NCBI RefSeq assembly: GCF_026163685.1
Contig: NZ_JAOXSR010000010.1
Location: 16,653 to 80,652, forward strand
Source: Oerskovia flava
GTDB lineage: Bacteria; Actinomycetota; Actinomycetes; Actinomycetales; Cellulomonadaceae
Direction: 5' to 3'
DNA length: 64,000 nt
The position numbers and the translations under genes were made by a program. Below, one piece after another: positions 53,000-61,891 of this stretch. The notes under the pieces are model-generated. The model was not told where the DNA came from. It did not search any database and saw only the letters and a program-made list of their open reading frames with translations. Position 1 is the stretch's first letter, and each line of letters opens with the position of its first letter.

Positions 53000-53029
53000 G
53001 CACGACGTGTTCGCGCAACACGATCGTGC
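53000..53029. promoter_or_regulatory. Imperfect palindrome between PTS IIB and ptsI
   Basis: GCACGACGTGTT (53000-53011) and AACACGATCGTGC (53017-53029) pair around CGCGC with a single bulged base. It sits near the middle of the divergent gap. An operator for a PTS regulator is likely; the regulator is not in the window. The rest of the 264-nt gap shows no other clear signal. Confidence 0.5.
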
Positions 53030-53176
53030 TAACCGCACCGACCCGACGACCCGCCCGGACGCGCTCCGGCCTTGGCACGCCGCCCCCGCTGGGGAACACT
53101 GCGAGGACCACGCGCCCGGCCGGTCGGCAGGAAGACGCGCGGGCGACGGTCCGACGATCCAGCGCAGGAGGTTCTC

Positions 53177-54865
53177 GTGGCAGAGGCACAGCGGACGATC
53201 ACCGGGATCGGGGTGTGCCCCGGGCGGGTCGTGGGCCCCGTGGTGGTCATGCCGGAGGCGATCGAGGAACCTTCTCCGGGCCTGCGCCTGCCCCCGCGAG
53301 CGGACCACCAGGGCGAGGCCGACCGCATCGCGGTCGCCCGCGACCAGGTGACCGCCGACCTGCAGCGCGCCGCGTCCCTCGTCGAGGGCGAGACGCGTGA
53401 GGTGCTCGAGGCGACGGCGACGATCGCCGCCGACCCCACGCTGCTCGAGGACGCCCGGCGGCGGGTCCTCGAGGAGCACCTCGTGCCCGAGCGCGCGGTG
53501 TGGGAGGCGGCCGCAGCCGTCGCCGAGCAGTTCGAGGCGATCGGCGGGTACCTCGCGGAGCGTGCCCGCGACATCGCGGACATCCGCGACCGGCTCGTCG
53601 CCGCGCTCACCGGCCGGCCGGCCCCGGGCGTCCCCGAGCACCCCGAGCCGTTCGTGCTCGTCGCACCGGACCTCGCGCCGTCCGCCACGGCCGCGCTCGA
53701 CCCCGAGCGGGTACTGGCGATCGTCACGGACGGCGCCGGTCCGACGTCGCACACCGCGATCGTCGCCAACGCGAAGGGGATCCCCGCGGTCGTCGCGGCC
53801 ACCGGGGCGAGCGCGGCGCTGCACGCCGGCGACACGGTCCTCGTGGACGGGTCGGCCGGCACCGTCGTGCTGCACCCCACGGCCGCGCAGATCGAGGCCG
53901 CGGCGGCGCTCGCCGACCGGGTGCGCACGTTCGACGGTCGGGGCCGCACGCGCGACGGCCACCGGGTCCAGCTCCTCGCCAACGTGGGCGACCCGGCGGG
54001 GGCCGAGCCCGCGGCCCGCGCGGGCGCCGAGGGGGTCGGGCTCTTCCGGTCGGAGTTCTGCTTCCTCGACCGGGACCAGCCGCCGACGGTCGCCGAGCAG
54101 GTCGCGGCCTACCGCACGGTGCTGTCCGCGTTCGGCGGGCGCAAGGTCGTCGTGCGCACGCTCGACTCCGGCGCCGACAAGCCGCTGAACTTCCTGTCGG
54201 TCGACGACGAGGAGAACCCGGCGCTCGGCGTCCGTGGCCTGCGCACGGCGGGGCGCTGGCCCGAGCTGCTCGAGGACCAGCTCGCCGCGATCGCGGCGGC
54301 GCGCGACGCGGAGAGCGCCGAGGTCTGGGTGATGGCGCCGATGGTCTCGACCGTCGCGGAGACCGAGTGGTTCGTCGCCCGCTGCGCAGCGCACGGTCTC
54401 GACGTCGCGGGGGTCATGGTCGAGGTCCCCAGCGCCGCGCTCCTCGCCGGGCCCATCCTGGCCCGCGCGCGCTTCGCGTCGATCGGGACGAACGACCTCA
54501 CGCAGTACACGATGGCCGCCGACCGGCTGCTCGGGTCGCTCGCCGAGCTGAGCGACCCGTGGCAGCCCGCGGTGCTGCAGCTCGTCGCCGCCACGTGCGC
54601 GGGGGGCGCGCAACAGGACCGGCCCGTCGGCGTCTGCGGCGAGGCCGCCTCGAACCCGGTCCTCGCCGTCGTGCTCGTCGGGCTGGGCGTGTCGTCGTTG
54701 TCCATGACGGCACGGGCCATCCCCGACGTCGCGGCGCTGCTGGCGGAGGTCGACCTCGCCGACGCGCAGCGGCTCGCCCAGCTCGCGCTCGTCGCCGAGA
54801 GCGCCGCCGACGCGCGCGCGGTCGTCCGCGCCGGCCTCCCCCAGCTCGCGGAGCTGGGCCTCTGA
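53177..54865 (+). CDS. ptsI: PTS enzyme I (phosphoenolpyruvate-protein phosphotransferase)
   Basis: 562 aa. It takes phosphate from PEP and passes it to HPr. The phosphorylated His is in GAGPTSHTAIVA. The PEP-binding barrel contains VGLFRSEFCFLDRD, VVVRTLDSGADKPL, SIGTNDLTQYTMAADR and the catalytic Cys in VGVCGEAASN. The start is GTG at 53177 with AGGAGG 5 nt upstream; the frame is open before it without similarity. HPr (ptsH) is not next to it in the window. It diverges from the IIB-IIA pair. Confidence 0.95.
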   Translation: MAEAQRTITGIGVCPGRVVGPVVVMPEAIEEPSPGLRLPPRADHQGEADRIAVARDQVTADLQRAASLVEGETREVLEATATIAADPTLLEDARRRVLEEHLVPERAVWEAAAAVAEQFEAIGGYLAERARDIADIRDRLVAALTGRPAPGVPEHPEPFVLVAPDLAPSATAALDPERVLAIVTDGAGPTSHTAIVANAKGIPAVVAATGASAALHAGDTVLVDGSAGTVVLHPTAAQIEAAAALADRVRTFDGRGRTRDGHRVQLLANVGDPAGAEPAARAGAEGVGLFRSEFCFLDRDQPPTVAEQVAAYRTVLSAFGGRKVVVRTLDSGADKPLNFLSVDDEENPALGVRGLRTAGRWPELLEDQLAAIAAARDAESAEVWVMAPMVSTVAETEWFVARCAAHGLDVAGVMVEVPSAALLAGPILARARFASIGTNDLTQYTMAADRLLGSLAELSDPWQPAVLQLVAATCAGGAQQDRPVGVCGEAASNPVLAVVLVGLGVSSLSMTARAIPDVAALLAEVDLADAQRLAQLALVAESAADARAVVRAGLPQLAELGL

Positions 54866-54896
54866 GGCGGTCCCGCCGCGGTGAGATGATGGGCCG

Positions 54897-55352
54897 GTGA
54901 CAGACGACCCCCAGCGCCCCGCCCTGCCCGTCACCGCCGCCCCGGCCCGCCCGCGCGAGGCCCTGTCGGCCTCGTCGGACTCGTTCTACGCCGCGATCGG
55001 TGGGCACGAGACGTTCGTCCGCCTCGTCGACGTCTTCTACGAGGGCGTCGCCGCGGACCCGGTGCTCAAGCCGATGTACCCCGAGGAGGACCTCGGCCCG
55101 GCCAAGGTCCGGCTGACGATGTTCCTCGAGCAGTACTGGGGTGGCCCGACGACGTACAGCGAGCAGCGCGGGCACCCTCGGCTGCGGATGCGGCACGCGC
55201 CGTTCACGGTGAACCCGGACGCCCGCGACCGGTGGCTGCGGCACATGCGGGCCGCCGTCGACGCGCTCGACCTCGCTCCCCTGCACGAGGCGACCCTGTG
55301 GGACTATCTGGAGCGCGCGGCGCACTCGTTGCTCAACTCCTTCGACGAGTGA
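54897..55352 (+). CDS. glbO: Truncated haemoglobin, group II (GlbO type)
   Basis: 151 aa. The conserved stretch [20 protein letters not shown], the proximal His in RMRHAPFTV, Tyr B10 in VFYEGVA, Tyr CD1 in PMYPEED and Trp G8 in RDRWLRHM match mycobacterial GlbO closely. It binds haem and O2 or NO and may protect against oxidative or nitrosative stress. A 25-residue N-terminal Pro/Ala extension precedes the globin fold. The start is GTG at 54897; GATGAT ends 6 nt before it. It follows ptsI by 31 nt. Confidence 0.94.
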   Translation: MTDDPQRPALPVTAAPARPREALSASSDSFYAAIGGHETFVRLVDVFYEGVAADPVLKPMYPEEDLGPAKVRLTMFLEQYWGGPTTYSEQRGHPRLRMRHAPFTVNPDARDRWLRHMRAAVDALDLAPLHEATLWDYLERAAHSLLNSFDE

Positions 55353-55387
55353 CGCGCCCACCGACGAGCGACGAGAAGAGGACCCCC

Positions 55388-56302
55388 GTGGACCCGGAGC
55401 AGGCCCCACCCACCGACAGCGCGGTGCCGAACCCGCTGGGCCACCTCCTCGAGGTGCTGCAGCTGGCACGAGTCGGCGACGGCGACGGCTCCGCTGCCGA
55501 CCCCGACCACTTCCGCGGGCAGAGCGTGCACCAGCCGACGGGGCGCGTGTACGGCGGCCAGGTCCTCGCGCAGGCCGTGCTCGCCGCGGGCCGGACGGTG
55601 CAGGCCACACGGCTGCCGCACTCCCTGCACGGGTACTTCCTGCGACCCGGTGTGCTCGACGTGCCGATCGACTTCGCCGTCGAGCGGCTGCGCGACGGAC
55701 GGTCGTTCTCCGCGCGGCGCACGCACGCGATCCAGCACGGCAAGCCGATCCTGTCGATGATCGCGTCGTTCCAGGAGCACCAGCCCGGGATCGACCACTC
55801 CACCCCGATGCCGGACGCACCGCCGCCCGAGGAGGCCCCCTCGGCGCTCGACGTCCTCGGCGGGATCGACCACCCGATCGCCAGGTTCTGGTCCCACCAC
55901 TCGGCGTTCGAGCTGCGCCACGTGGGCGGCTCGCTCTACCTCTCGCCGGGCAGCGAGCTCACCGACCAGCAGATGGTGTGGATGCGGGCGCGCGGCCCCG
56001 TCGGCGACGACCAGCTCATGCACCGCGCGCTCATGGCCTACGCGTGCGACCAGGTCATGCTCGAGCCGATCCTGCGCAGCTCGGGCACGAGCTGGGTGAC
56101 GCCCGACGTGTCGATCGCGAGCCTGGACCACGCGATGTGGTGGCACCGCGACGTGCGCGTCGACGAGTGGCTGCTGTACGTGCAGTCGGCGTCCAGCGCG
56201 CAGGGTGGACGCGGCCTGGGCGCGGCGCGGGTGTTCTCGCAGGACGGCACGCTCGTCGCGTCCATCGCGCAGGAGGGCATGGTCCGCCTCCCGGTGCTGT
56301 AG
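55388..56302 (+). CDS. tesB: Acyl-CoA thioesterase II (TesB)
   Basis: 304 aa double hot-dog thioesterase that frees fatty acids from acyl-CoA. Motifs: GRVYGGQVLAQAVLAAGRTV, SLHGYFLRPGVLDVPIDFAVERLRDGRSFSARRTHA in the first domain; catalytic Asp, Thr and Gln in the second (ACDQVMLEPIL, SIASLDHAMWWH, ARVFSQDGTLVASIAQEGMVR). The start is GTG at 55388 with AAGAGGA upstream. It follows glbO by 35 nt and may share its transcript. Confidence 0.93.
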   Translation: MDPEQAPPTDSAVPNPLGHLLEVLQLARVGDGDGSAADPDHFRGQSVHQPTGRVYGGQVLAQAVLAAGRTVQATRLPHSLHGYFLRPGVLDVPIDFAVERLRDGRSFSARRTHAIQHGKPILSMIASFQEHQPGIDHSTPMPDAPPPEEAPSALDVLGGIDHPIARFWSHHSAFELRHVGGSLYLSPGSELTDQQMVWMRARGPVGDDQLMHRALMAYACDQVMLEPILRSSGTSWVTPDVSIASLDHAMWWHRDVRVDEWLLYVQSASSAQGGRGLGAARVFSQDGTLVASIAQEGMVRLPVL

Positions 56303-56369
56303 CCGCGCCTGCCCGCGCCGACGGCCCTCCCGGGCTGCGACGTCGTGCGCTCCGCCGCACACTGACGAG

Positions 56370-57353
56370 GTGCGACTGCGCCGCGTGTCCGTCACCTCCC
56401 CGGGGTACGCCCGCCGCCCCAAGGGCGACGGGTGGGTGTTCCTCGACCACGAGGGCATGCCGCTGACGGACGAGGACGAGGTGGTGCGGTGCACGAGCCT
56501 CGCCGTCCCGCCCGCGTGGGAGCAGGTGTGGATCTGCCGGTACCCGAACGGGCACATCCAGGCGTTCGGACACGACGCCGCCGGCCGCGGGCAGTACCTC
56601 TACCACGAGCAGTGGCGCCGCACGCGTGACCGGCGCAAGCACGACCACGTGCTCGACGTCGGTCGACGCCTTCCCGCCGCGCGTCGCCGCGTCGCCGCGC
56701 TGCTCGACACCCCCGGCGCGGACCGGGAGAAGGTCCTCGCGCTCGCGTTCCGCCTCCTCGATCTCGCCTACTTCCGCGCGGGCGGCGAGATCTACGCGCA
56801 GCGGAACAAGAGCTACGGCCTCGCGACGATCCGCAAGGACCACGTGCGGGTCCGCCGCGACGGGTCGGTGCACTTCCGGTACCCGGCGAAGTCGGGCCAG
56901 GTGCGCGACGTCGTCGTCGACGACCCGGTCGTCGCGGAGCTCGTGACGACCCTCAAGCGCCGCCGCGGCGGTACCGAGCTGCTCGCCTGGCGCGAGGGCA
57001 GCGGGTCGCGGGCGGTGTGGCGGGACGTGACGAGCACCGACGTGCAGGCGTTCATCAAGGAGCAGCTCGGCGAGGACGCCACGCCCAAGGACTTCCGCAC
57101 GTGGCACGCCACCGTGCTCGCGGCCCTCGCGCTCGCCGACGCCGGCGAGCCGCCCGCCGCCGAGCGGGCGCGCCGCCGGGTCGTGGCGGACATCGTGCGC
57201 GACGTCGCCGCCGAGCTCGGCAACACCCCGGCCGTCGCGCGGGCGTCGTACATCGACCCGCGGTTGATCGACCTGTGGGAGCGTGGAGAGACGATCGGAC
57301 AGACCCGGTCGCAGACGAGAGCGGAGCGCGCAGTGCTGGAACTTCTCGCATGA
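56370..57353 (+). CDS. DNA topoisomerase IB (poxvirus type)
   Basis: 327 aa. The N-terminal domain (TSPGYARRPKGDGWVFLD) and catalytic core (RNKSYGLATIRKDHVRV, KDFRTWHATVLAALAL) are clear. The nucleophilic Tyr lies in RASYIDPRLIDLWE. It relaxes DNA supercoils without ATP through a 3'-phosphotyrosine. The GTG start at 56370 is chosen by similarity; there is no good ribosome site. Its stop overlaps the next start by 4 nt (ATGA), coupling it to the SDR gene. Confidence 0.93.
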   Translation: MRLRRVSVTSPGYARRPKGDGWVFLDHEGMPLTDEDEVVRCTSLAVPPAWEQVWICRYPNGHIQAFGHDAAGRGQYLYHEQWRRTRDRRKHDHVLDVGRRLPAARRRVAALLDTPGADREKVLALAFRLLDLAYFRAGGEIYAQRNKSYGLATIRKDHVRVRRDGSVHFRYPAKSGQVRDVVVDDPVVAELVTTLKRRRGGTELLAWREGSGSRAVWRDVTSTDVQAFIKEQLGEDATPKDFRTWHATVLAALALADAGEPPAAERARRRVVADIVRDVAAELGNTPAVARASYIDPRLIDLWERGETIGQTRSQTRAERAVLELLA

Positions 57354-58885
57354 AGGTCGCCGTCACCGGCGTGACCGGGTACGTCGGCGGCCGGCTCGTC
57401 CCCGAGCTGCTCGCCGCAGGGCACGAGGTCCGGGCGCTCGCGCGCAACCCCGGGCGCCTCGCGGGCCGCGACTGGGCCGACCAGGTCGAGCTCGTCGAGG
57501 CCGACGCGAGCGACCTCGACCAGATCCGCGCCGCCCTGCAGGGGGCCGACGTCGCCTACTACCTCATCCACTCCCTCGGCACGGGCGCGACGTTCGAGGC
57601 CCAGGACCGGCGCACCGCGCTGACGTTCGCCCGGGCCGCCCGCGAGGCGGGTGTGGGCCGCATCGTCTACCTCGGCGGCCTGCACCCGGACGTCGAGGAG
57701 GGCGAGCTCTCCCGCCACCTCGCCTCGCGCAAGGAGGTCGGGGAGATCCTCCTCGCCTCGGGCGTGCCGACGACCGTCCTGCAGGCCGCGGTGATCCTCG
57801 GCTCCGGGTCGGCGTCGTTCGAGATGATGCGCTACCTCACCGAGCGCCTGCCCGCGATGACCACACCGCGGTGGGTGGACAACCGGATCCAGCCCATCGC
57901 GATCCGCGACGTGCTGCGCTACCTGGTCGGCAGCGCCGACATGCCCGACGACGTCTCCCGCGCCTTCGACATCGGCGGCCCGGACGTGCTGACGTACCGG
58001 GAGATGATGCAGCGCTACGCGGCCGTCGCCGGGCTGCGGCGCCGCGCGATCGTCAGCGTGCCCGTGCTGACGCCGCGGCTCTCCAGCCACTGGGTCGGGC
58101 TCGTGACCCCCGTCCCGTCCGGCATCGCGCGGCCCCTGGTCGAGTCGCTCGTGCACGAGGTCTTCTGCCGGGAGAAGGACATCGCGCAGTACGTGCCCGA
58201 CCCGCCCGACGGCCTCGTCGGGTTCGACCGGGCCGTCGAGCTCGCGCTCGAGCGCATCCACGACGGCGAGGTCGCGACCCGGTGGTCGTCGGCGGCGCTG
58301 CCCGGCGCCCCCAGCGACCCGTTGCCCACCGACCCCGACTGGGCGGGCGGGTCGCTCTACGTCGACGAGCGGCGCACCGTCGTCGACGCACCGAGCGACG
58401 TCCTCTGGCGGGTCATCGAGGAGATCGGCGGGCAGGGCGGGTGGTACTCCTGGTCCCTCGCCTGGCGCGCACGGGGTCTGATGGACCGGCTGGTCGGCGG
58501 ACCCGGGCTCCGCCGCGGGCGGCGGGACGAGAACAGGCTGGTCGTCGACGACGCCCTCGACTTCTGGCGGGTCGAGGCGATCGAGCCCGGACGCCGGCTG
58601 CTGCTGCGGGCCGAGATGCGGCTGCCCGGCCTGGCCTGGCTCGAGCTGCGGGTCGACGACGCCGCCGAGGAGGTCACCGGCCCGCACGACGAGGGCCCCG
58701 ACCCTGCCGACGCGGCCGGGCCCGACAAGACGTTCTTCGCCCAGCGCGCCCTGTTCTACCCGCACGGGCTCGCCGGGCAGGCGTACTGGTGGTCGGTGAA
58801 GCCGTTCCACGGCGTCGTCTTCGGCGGGATGCAGCGCAACGTCGCCGAGGCCGCCGAGCGCGCCGCCCGCGCCGAGGAGGCCTGA
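57350..58885 (+). CDS. SDR/NmrA-type NAD(P)-binding protein with DUF2867 domain
   Basis: 511 aa, a fusion of two parts. Residues 1-300 are an atypical SDR (VTGVTGYVGGRLVPELLAAG, YYLIHSLGTGATFEAQDRR, IGGPDVLTYREMMQRYA). Residues about 335-500 form DUF2867, a START-like domain (APSDVLWRVIEEIGGQGGWYSW, FPHGLAGQAYWW-type end YPHGLAGQAYWW). The same fusion is common in actinomycetes; its function is unknown, perhaps a lipid- or cofactor-linked reductase. It starts inside the topoisomerase stop codon, so the two are co-translated. Confidence 0.88.
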   Translation: MKVAVTGVTGYVGGRLVPELLAAGHEVRALARNPGRLAGRDWADQVELVEADASDLDQIRAALQGADVAYYLIHSLGTGATFEAQDRRTALTFARAAREAGVGRIVYLGGLHPDVEEGELSRHLASRKEVGEILLASGVPTTVLQAAVILGSGSASFEMMRYLTERLPAMTTPRWVDNRIQPIAIRDVLRYLVGSADMPDDVSRAFDIGGPDVLTYREMMQRYAAVAGLRRRAIVSVPVLTPRLSSHWVGLVTPVPSGIARPLVESLVHEVFCREKDIAQYVPDPPDGLVGFDRAVELALERIHDGEVATRWSSAALPGAPSDPLPTDPDWAGGSLYVDERRTVVDAPSDVLWRVIEEIGGQGGWYSWSLAWRARGLMDRLVGGPGLRRGRRDENRLVVDDALDFWRVEAIEPGRRLLLRAEMRLPGLAWLELRVDDAAEEVTGPHDEGPDPADAAGPDKTFFAQRALFYPHGLAGQAYWWSVKPFHGVVFGGMQRNVAEAAERAARAEEA

Positions 58886-58905
58886 CGAGGCCTGGCGCGC
58901 GCGGC

Positions 58906-59424
58906 TCAGCGACCCCGGCGACGGAACGCGAGCGGCTCCTCGACGTACGGCTCCCACGCGGCGCGCTCGGTCGCGGTGATCCGCCGCGGTGCGCTCGTCG
59001 CGGCATCGACGACCACGATCGTCGTCGCCGCGCGGGCGTAGGGCTCGCCGCCCGACGTCGGGCCCGTGCGGGCCGTCCCGTGCGCCCAGCCGTCGTGCAC
59101 CTCGTAGCAGACCTCCAGGCTCGCGCCGCCGAGGTGGCCGATCCACATCTCGACCCGCACGGGCGTCCTGGAGAAGCCGAGCGGGCGCAGGTACTCGATC
59201 TCCTGTCGCGCGACGAGCGTGTGCGAGGTGGCGTGCGGGCCGGTGTCGAGGACCGCCGTCGGCCACGGGCCCAGGCCCTCCTCGTCGACCTCCGCCTCGG
59301 CGTGCCGCCAGAAGGCCGTGATGCGGGCGTCCTCGAGCAGCCGGAACATCTCGACGTTGTTGACGTGCTGGTACGCGTCGAGGTCCGACCATCGCAGGGC
59401 GACGGGAACGTGCAGGCGGGTCAT
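58906..59424 (-). CDS. Acyl-CoA thioesterase, 4-hydroxybenzoyl-CoA type
   Basis: 172 aa single hot-dog domain. The catalytic Asp region is VALRWSDLDAYQHVNNVEMFRLLEDAR, followed by EIEYLRPLGFSRTPVRVEMW. It should hydrolyse acyl- or aryl-CoA thioesters; the substrate is unknown. The ATG at 59424 has GGAG 11 nt upstream; the longer frame lacks similarity. It converges on the DUF2867 gene and diverges from the GNAT gene. Confidence 0.9.
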   Translation of the reverse strand: MTRLHVPVALRWSDLDAYQHVNNVEMFRLLEDARITAFWRHAEAEVDEEGLGPWPTAVLDTGPHATSHTLVARQEIEYLRPLGFSRTPVRVEMWIGHLGGASLEVCYEVHDGWAHGTARTGPTSGGEPYARAATTIVVVDAATSAPRRITATERAAWEPYVEEPLAFRRRGR

Positions 59425-59503
59425 CGGTGTCCAATCTCCTGGCCGGTGGTGCACGACGATCCTGCCACCCCGCGGCGACGACGCCGTGTGCCACGATGGC
59501 GGC

Positions 59504-60001
59504 GTGCCGACGATCACGCTGGAGCCCCTCCCCCCGTCCGACCCCGACGCCGCACGGATCCTGCACGAGTACGTCGTGGACGTCGCCGCCCGCTACTACG
59601 GCCGGGCGCCGACGCCGCGCGAGCTGGCCGACGCGCTCGCCGACAGCCCACCGCAGGCCGTCGCCGCTCCGCACGGGGCGCTGCTGGTCGCCCGGCTCGG
59701 CGAGGACACGGTCGGCTGCGCCGGCGTGCGGTTCGCCGGCGACGGGATCGAGGAGGGCACGGGTGAGGTGACGCGGGTCTTCGTCGCGGAGCGTGCACGT
59801 CGCCGTGGTGTGGCCAGCGCGCTCGTCACGGGACTCGAGGACCTCGCTCGTGCGCGCGGGGTCCGGCTCCTGCGTCTCGACACCCGCACCGACCTGGTCG
59901 AGGCCCGCGCCCTGTACGCCCGGCTCGGCTACCGCGAGGTCCCCGCGTTCAACGACGAGCCCTACGCCGACCACTGGTTCGCCAAGCCCCTCCCCGCCTA
60001 G
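59504..60001 (+). CDS. GNAT-family N-acetyltransferase
   Basis: 165 aa. Acetyl-CoA loop motif is FVAERARRRGVASALV, followed by LRLDTRTDLVEARALYARLGY and the usual EVPAFNDEPYADHWFAKPL end. The substrate cannot be told. The GTG start at 59504 fits the fold; no ribosome site is visible. It ends 15 nt before a large hairpin that separates it from the convergent GTPase gene. Confidence 0.88.
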   Translation: MPTITLEPLPPSDPDAARILHEYVVDVAARYYGRAPTPRELADALADSPPQAVAAPHGALLVARLGEDTVGCAGVRFAGDGIEEGTGEVTRVFVAERARRRGVASALVTGLEDLARARGVRLLRLDTRTDLVEARALYARLGYREVPAFNDEPYADHWFAKPLPA

Positions 60002-60015
60002 CCCCCCTTGACCCG

Positions 60016-60078
60016 GCGCCGAACACGACTCTGGTGCCGTTCTGGCGGCCCTGGCGGCATCAGAGTCGTGTTCGGCGC
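60016..60078. terminator. Large hairpin between convergent genes
   Basis: GCGCCGAACACGACTCTG (60016-60033) and its perfect complement (60061-60078) form an 18-bp stem. A G.T pair and TGCCG/CGGCA (60035-60039 with 60055-60059) extend it to 24 bp around a 15-nt loop. It lies between the GNAT stop and the GTPase stop and probably ends both transcripts. Confidence 0.85.
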
Positions 60079-60103
60079 GGGTTCTTCTGGGGTGGTGGGG
60101 GGG

Positions 60104-61891
60104 TCAGGTGGTTGCTGTGGTGGCCGCCGCGCGGCAGCGGGCGAGGGCGTCGAGCTCGTCGGCGACGGGGCCGTGCACCAGGCGGGTGGCGACGTCGTCG
60201 ACCGAGGTGCGCAACCGCCGTCGGGCACGCGCGGCTCGTCGGCGCGCACCGAGCGCGGCGAGGCCGCGGGAGACGAGCGCGAGCAGGATGCCGCCAGCAG
60301 CACCGCCGACGGCGAGCAGGGTGGGCACGGGCAGATCGCGCCACGTCGGCGTCGGCGGGGGCGGGAGCTGCAGGTAGGCGAACCCCGCGAGCACCCCCAG
60401 CCACAGCAGGCCGGCGACCAGCGCGACGAGCAGCACCGTCTGCGCGACGCCGACGACGCGCCACCACACGGGACGACGGTCGGCCTCCAGCCGGGTGGCG
60501 GCGACGGCCTGGTCGAGGGCGTCGGGCAGCTCCCGACCGACGTCCGCCACGCGGGCGCGCGCCGCGAGGACCCAGGCGTCGGGGGCGCCGTCCGTGGCCT
60601 GCGCGACGTACGCCCGCACCGCGCTGCCCGCCGCCGCGCGCGTCGAGGCCGACGCACCCGGCAGGGACGTGCGCACGAGGTCGGCGCGCGCCGCGTCGTC
60701 GCGCCCGACCCGACCGGCGGACCCGCGCGTCCCGCCCGCGCCGCCCGGCGACACGTCCGGCCGCAGGCCGAGCCGGCGCAACGGGTCCCGGCGGAACCGT
60801 CCGAGCCAGCGGGTCACGGGCCACCCGGTCGCCGCGTGCGCGTCGCGGGCGGCCGAGGCGCGCACCGCGTCCACGACGGTCGCCGTGCCCGCGGCGTCCT
60901 CCAGGGCGTCGACGAGCCGGTCGCGCGCCCGGGCGCCCGACCCCGGGGAGACCTCGCCGCACGCCTCGAGGAGTCGCCGACCGACGGCGCGCTCGTCGGC
61001 CGTGAGGCGCTCGTTCGCCGCCTGACGCCGGTCCGCGGCGTCGGCCAGCAGGTCGCGCAGCTCGTCGAGGCCCTCCCCCGTACGCGCCGAGACGCCCAGC
61101 ACCCGGGCCGTGAGGAGGCCGTCCTGCGCCACGAGCCGGCGCAGGTCCGAGAGGCAGGCGTCGCGCTCCGCGGCGGTCAGCCGGTCGATCTGGTTGAGCA
61201 CGACCACCACGACGGCGTCGTGCCCGACGAGCGGACGCAGGTAGCGCTCGTGCAGCGCGGCGTCCGCGTACTTCTGCGGGTCCACGACCCACACCAGCAG
61301 GTCTGCGCGCTCGACCAGCCGCTCGGCCCGCACACGGTGCTCGACGACCACCGAGTCGTGGTCGGGGAGGTCGAGCAGGACCAGCCCGGTCGTGAGCTGC
61401 GTGGGCTCGCGCCGCCTGCGCAGCCCGCCCGCACGGCGCACGATCCCCTGCACCGCTCCCCCGCCCGTGCCGTCCGGGTCCGGTGGCGCGGCGACGATCG
61501 GGGTCACCATCTCGTGGCGTCGGCCGACCTCGAGCCAGTCCAGCAACGGGCCCGCGTCGGCGCCGCGAGTGCCCACCGCGCCGTCCGGGCCACCTGCGCT
61601 CTCGATGCTCGGCGCGCTCCAGACCGCGGCGAGCGCGTGCGACGTCGTCGGGCGCTGGACGCCCGCGACGGCGAGCTCGCGGCCCACGAGGGCGTTGAGC
61701 ACCGACGACTTCCCCGACCCCGTGGCACCCGCGAGCGCGACCACCGTGTGCTCGGCGGACAGCCCACCGCGCTCCCGCGCCCGCCCGACGACGGCCCGCG
61801 CCTCGCCGACGAGGTCCGCCGGCAGGCGCCCGGTCCCCGCCTCGACGGCGGCCTCGAGCGCTGCGGTGCGGGTCGCCAGGTCGAGCGTCAT
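60104..61891 (-). CDS. Dynamin-like/Era-like GTPase with C-terminal membrane segments
   Basis: 595 aa. The G domain has G1 LAGATGSGKSSVLN, G3 LLDLPDHDSV, G4 LNQIDRLT and G5-like GVSARTGEGLDEL. Two hydrophobic segments follow near the C-terminus (VVGVAQTVLLVALVAGLLWLGVL and LLAVGGAAGGILLALVS, about 490-550), separated by a Pro-rich loop. The last residues are Arg-rich. It resembles actinobacterial GTPases encoded in pairs and related to bacterial dynamins; membrane remodelling is possible but unproved. The ATG at 61891 overlaps the TGA of the upstream GTPase gene by 4 nt. Confidence 0.88.
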   Translation of the reverse strand: MTLDLATRTAALEAAVEAGTGRLPADLVGEARAVVGRARERGGLSAEHTVVALAGATGSGKSSVLNALVGRELAVAGVQRPTTSHALAAVWSAPSIESAGGPDGAVGTRGADAGPLLDWLEVGRRHEMVTPIVAAPPDPDGTGGGAVQGIVRRAGGLRRRREPTQLTTGLVLLDLPDHDSVVVEHRVRAERLVERADLLVWVVDPQKYADAALHERYLRPLVGHDAVVVVVLNQIDRLTAAERDACLSDLRRLVAQDGLLTARVLGVSARTGEGLDELRDLLADAADRRQAANERLTADERAVGRRLLEACGEVSPGSGARARDRLVDALEDAAGTATVVDAVRASAARDAHAATGWPVTRWLGRFRRDPLRRLGLRPDVSPGGAGGTRGSAGRVGRDDAARADLVRTSLPGASASTRAAAGSAVRAYVAQATDGAPDAWVLAARARVADVGRELPDALDQAVAATRLEADRRPVWWRVVGVAQTVLLVALVAGLLWLGVLAGFAYLQLPPPPTPTWRDLPVPTLLAVGGAAGGILLALVSRGLAALGARRRAARARRRLRTSVDDVATRLVHGPVADELDALARCRAAATTATT

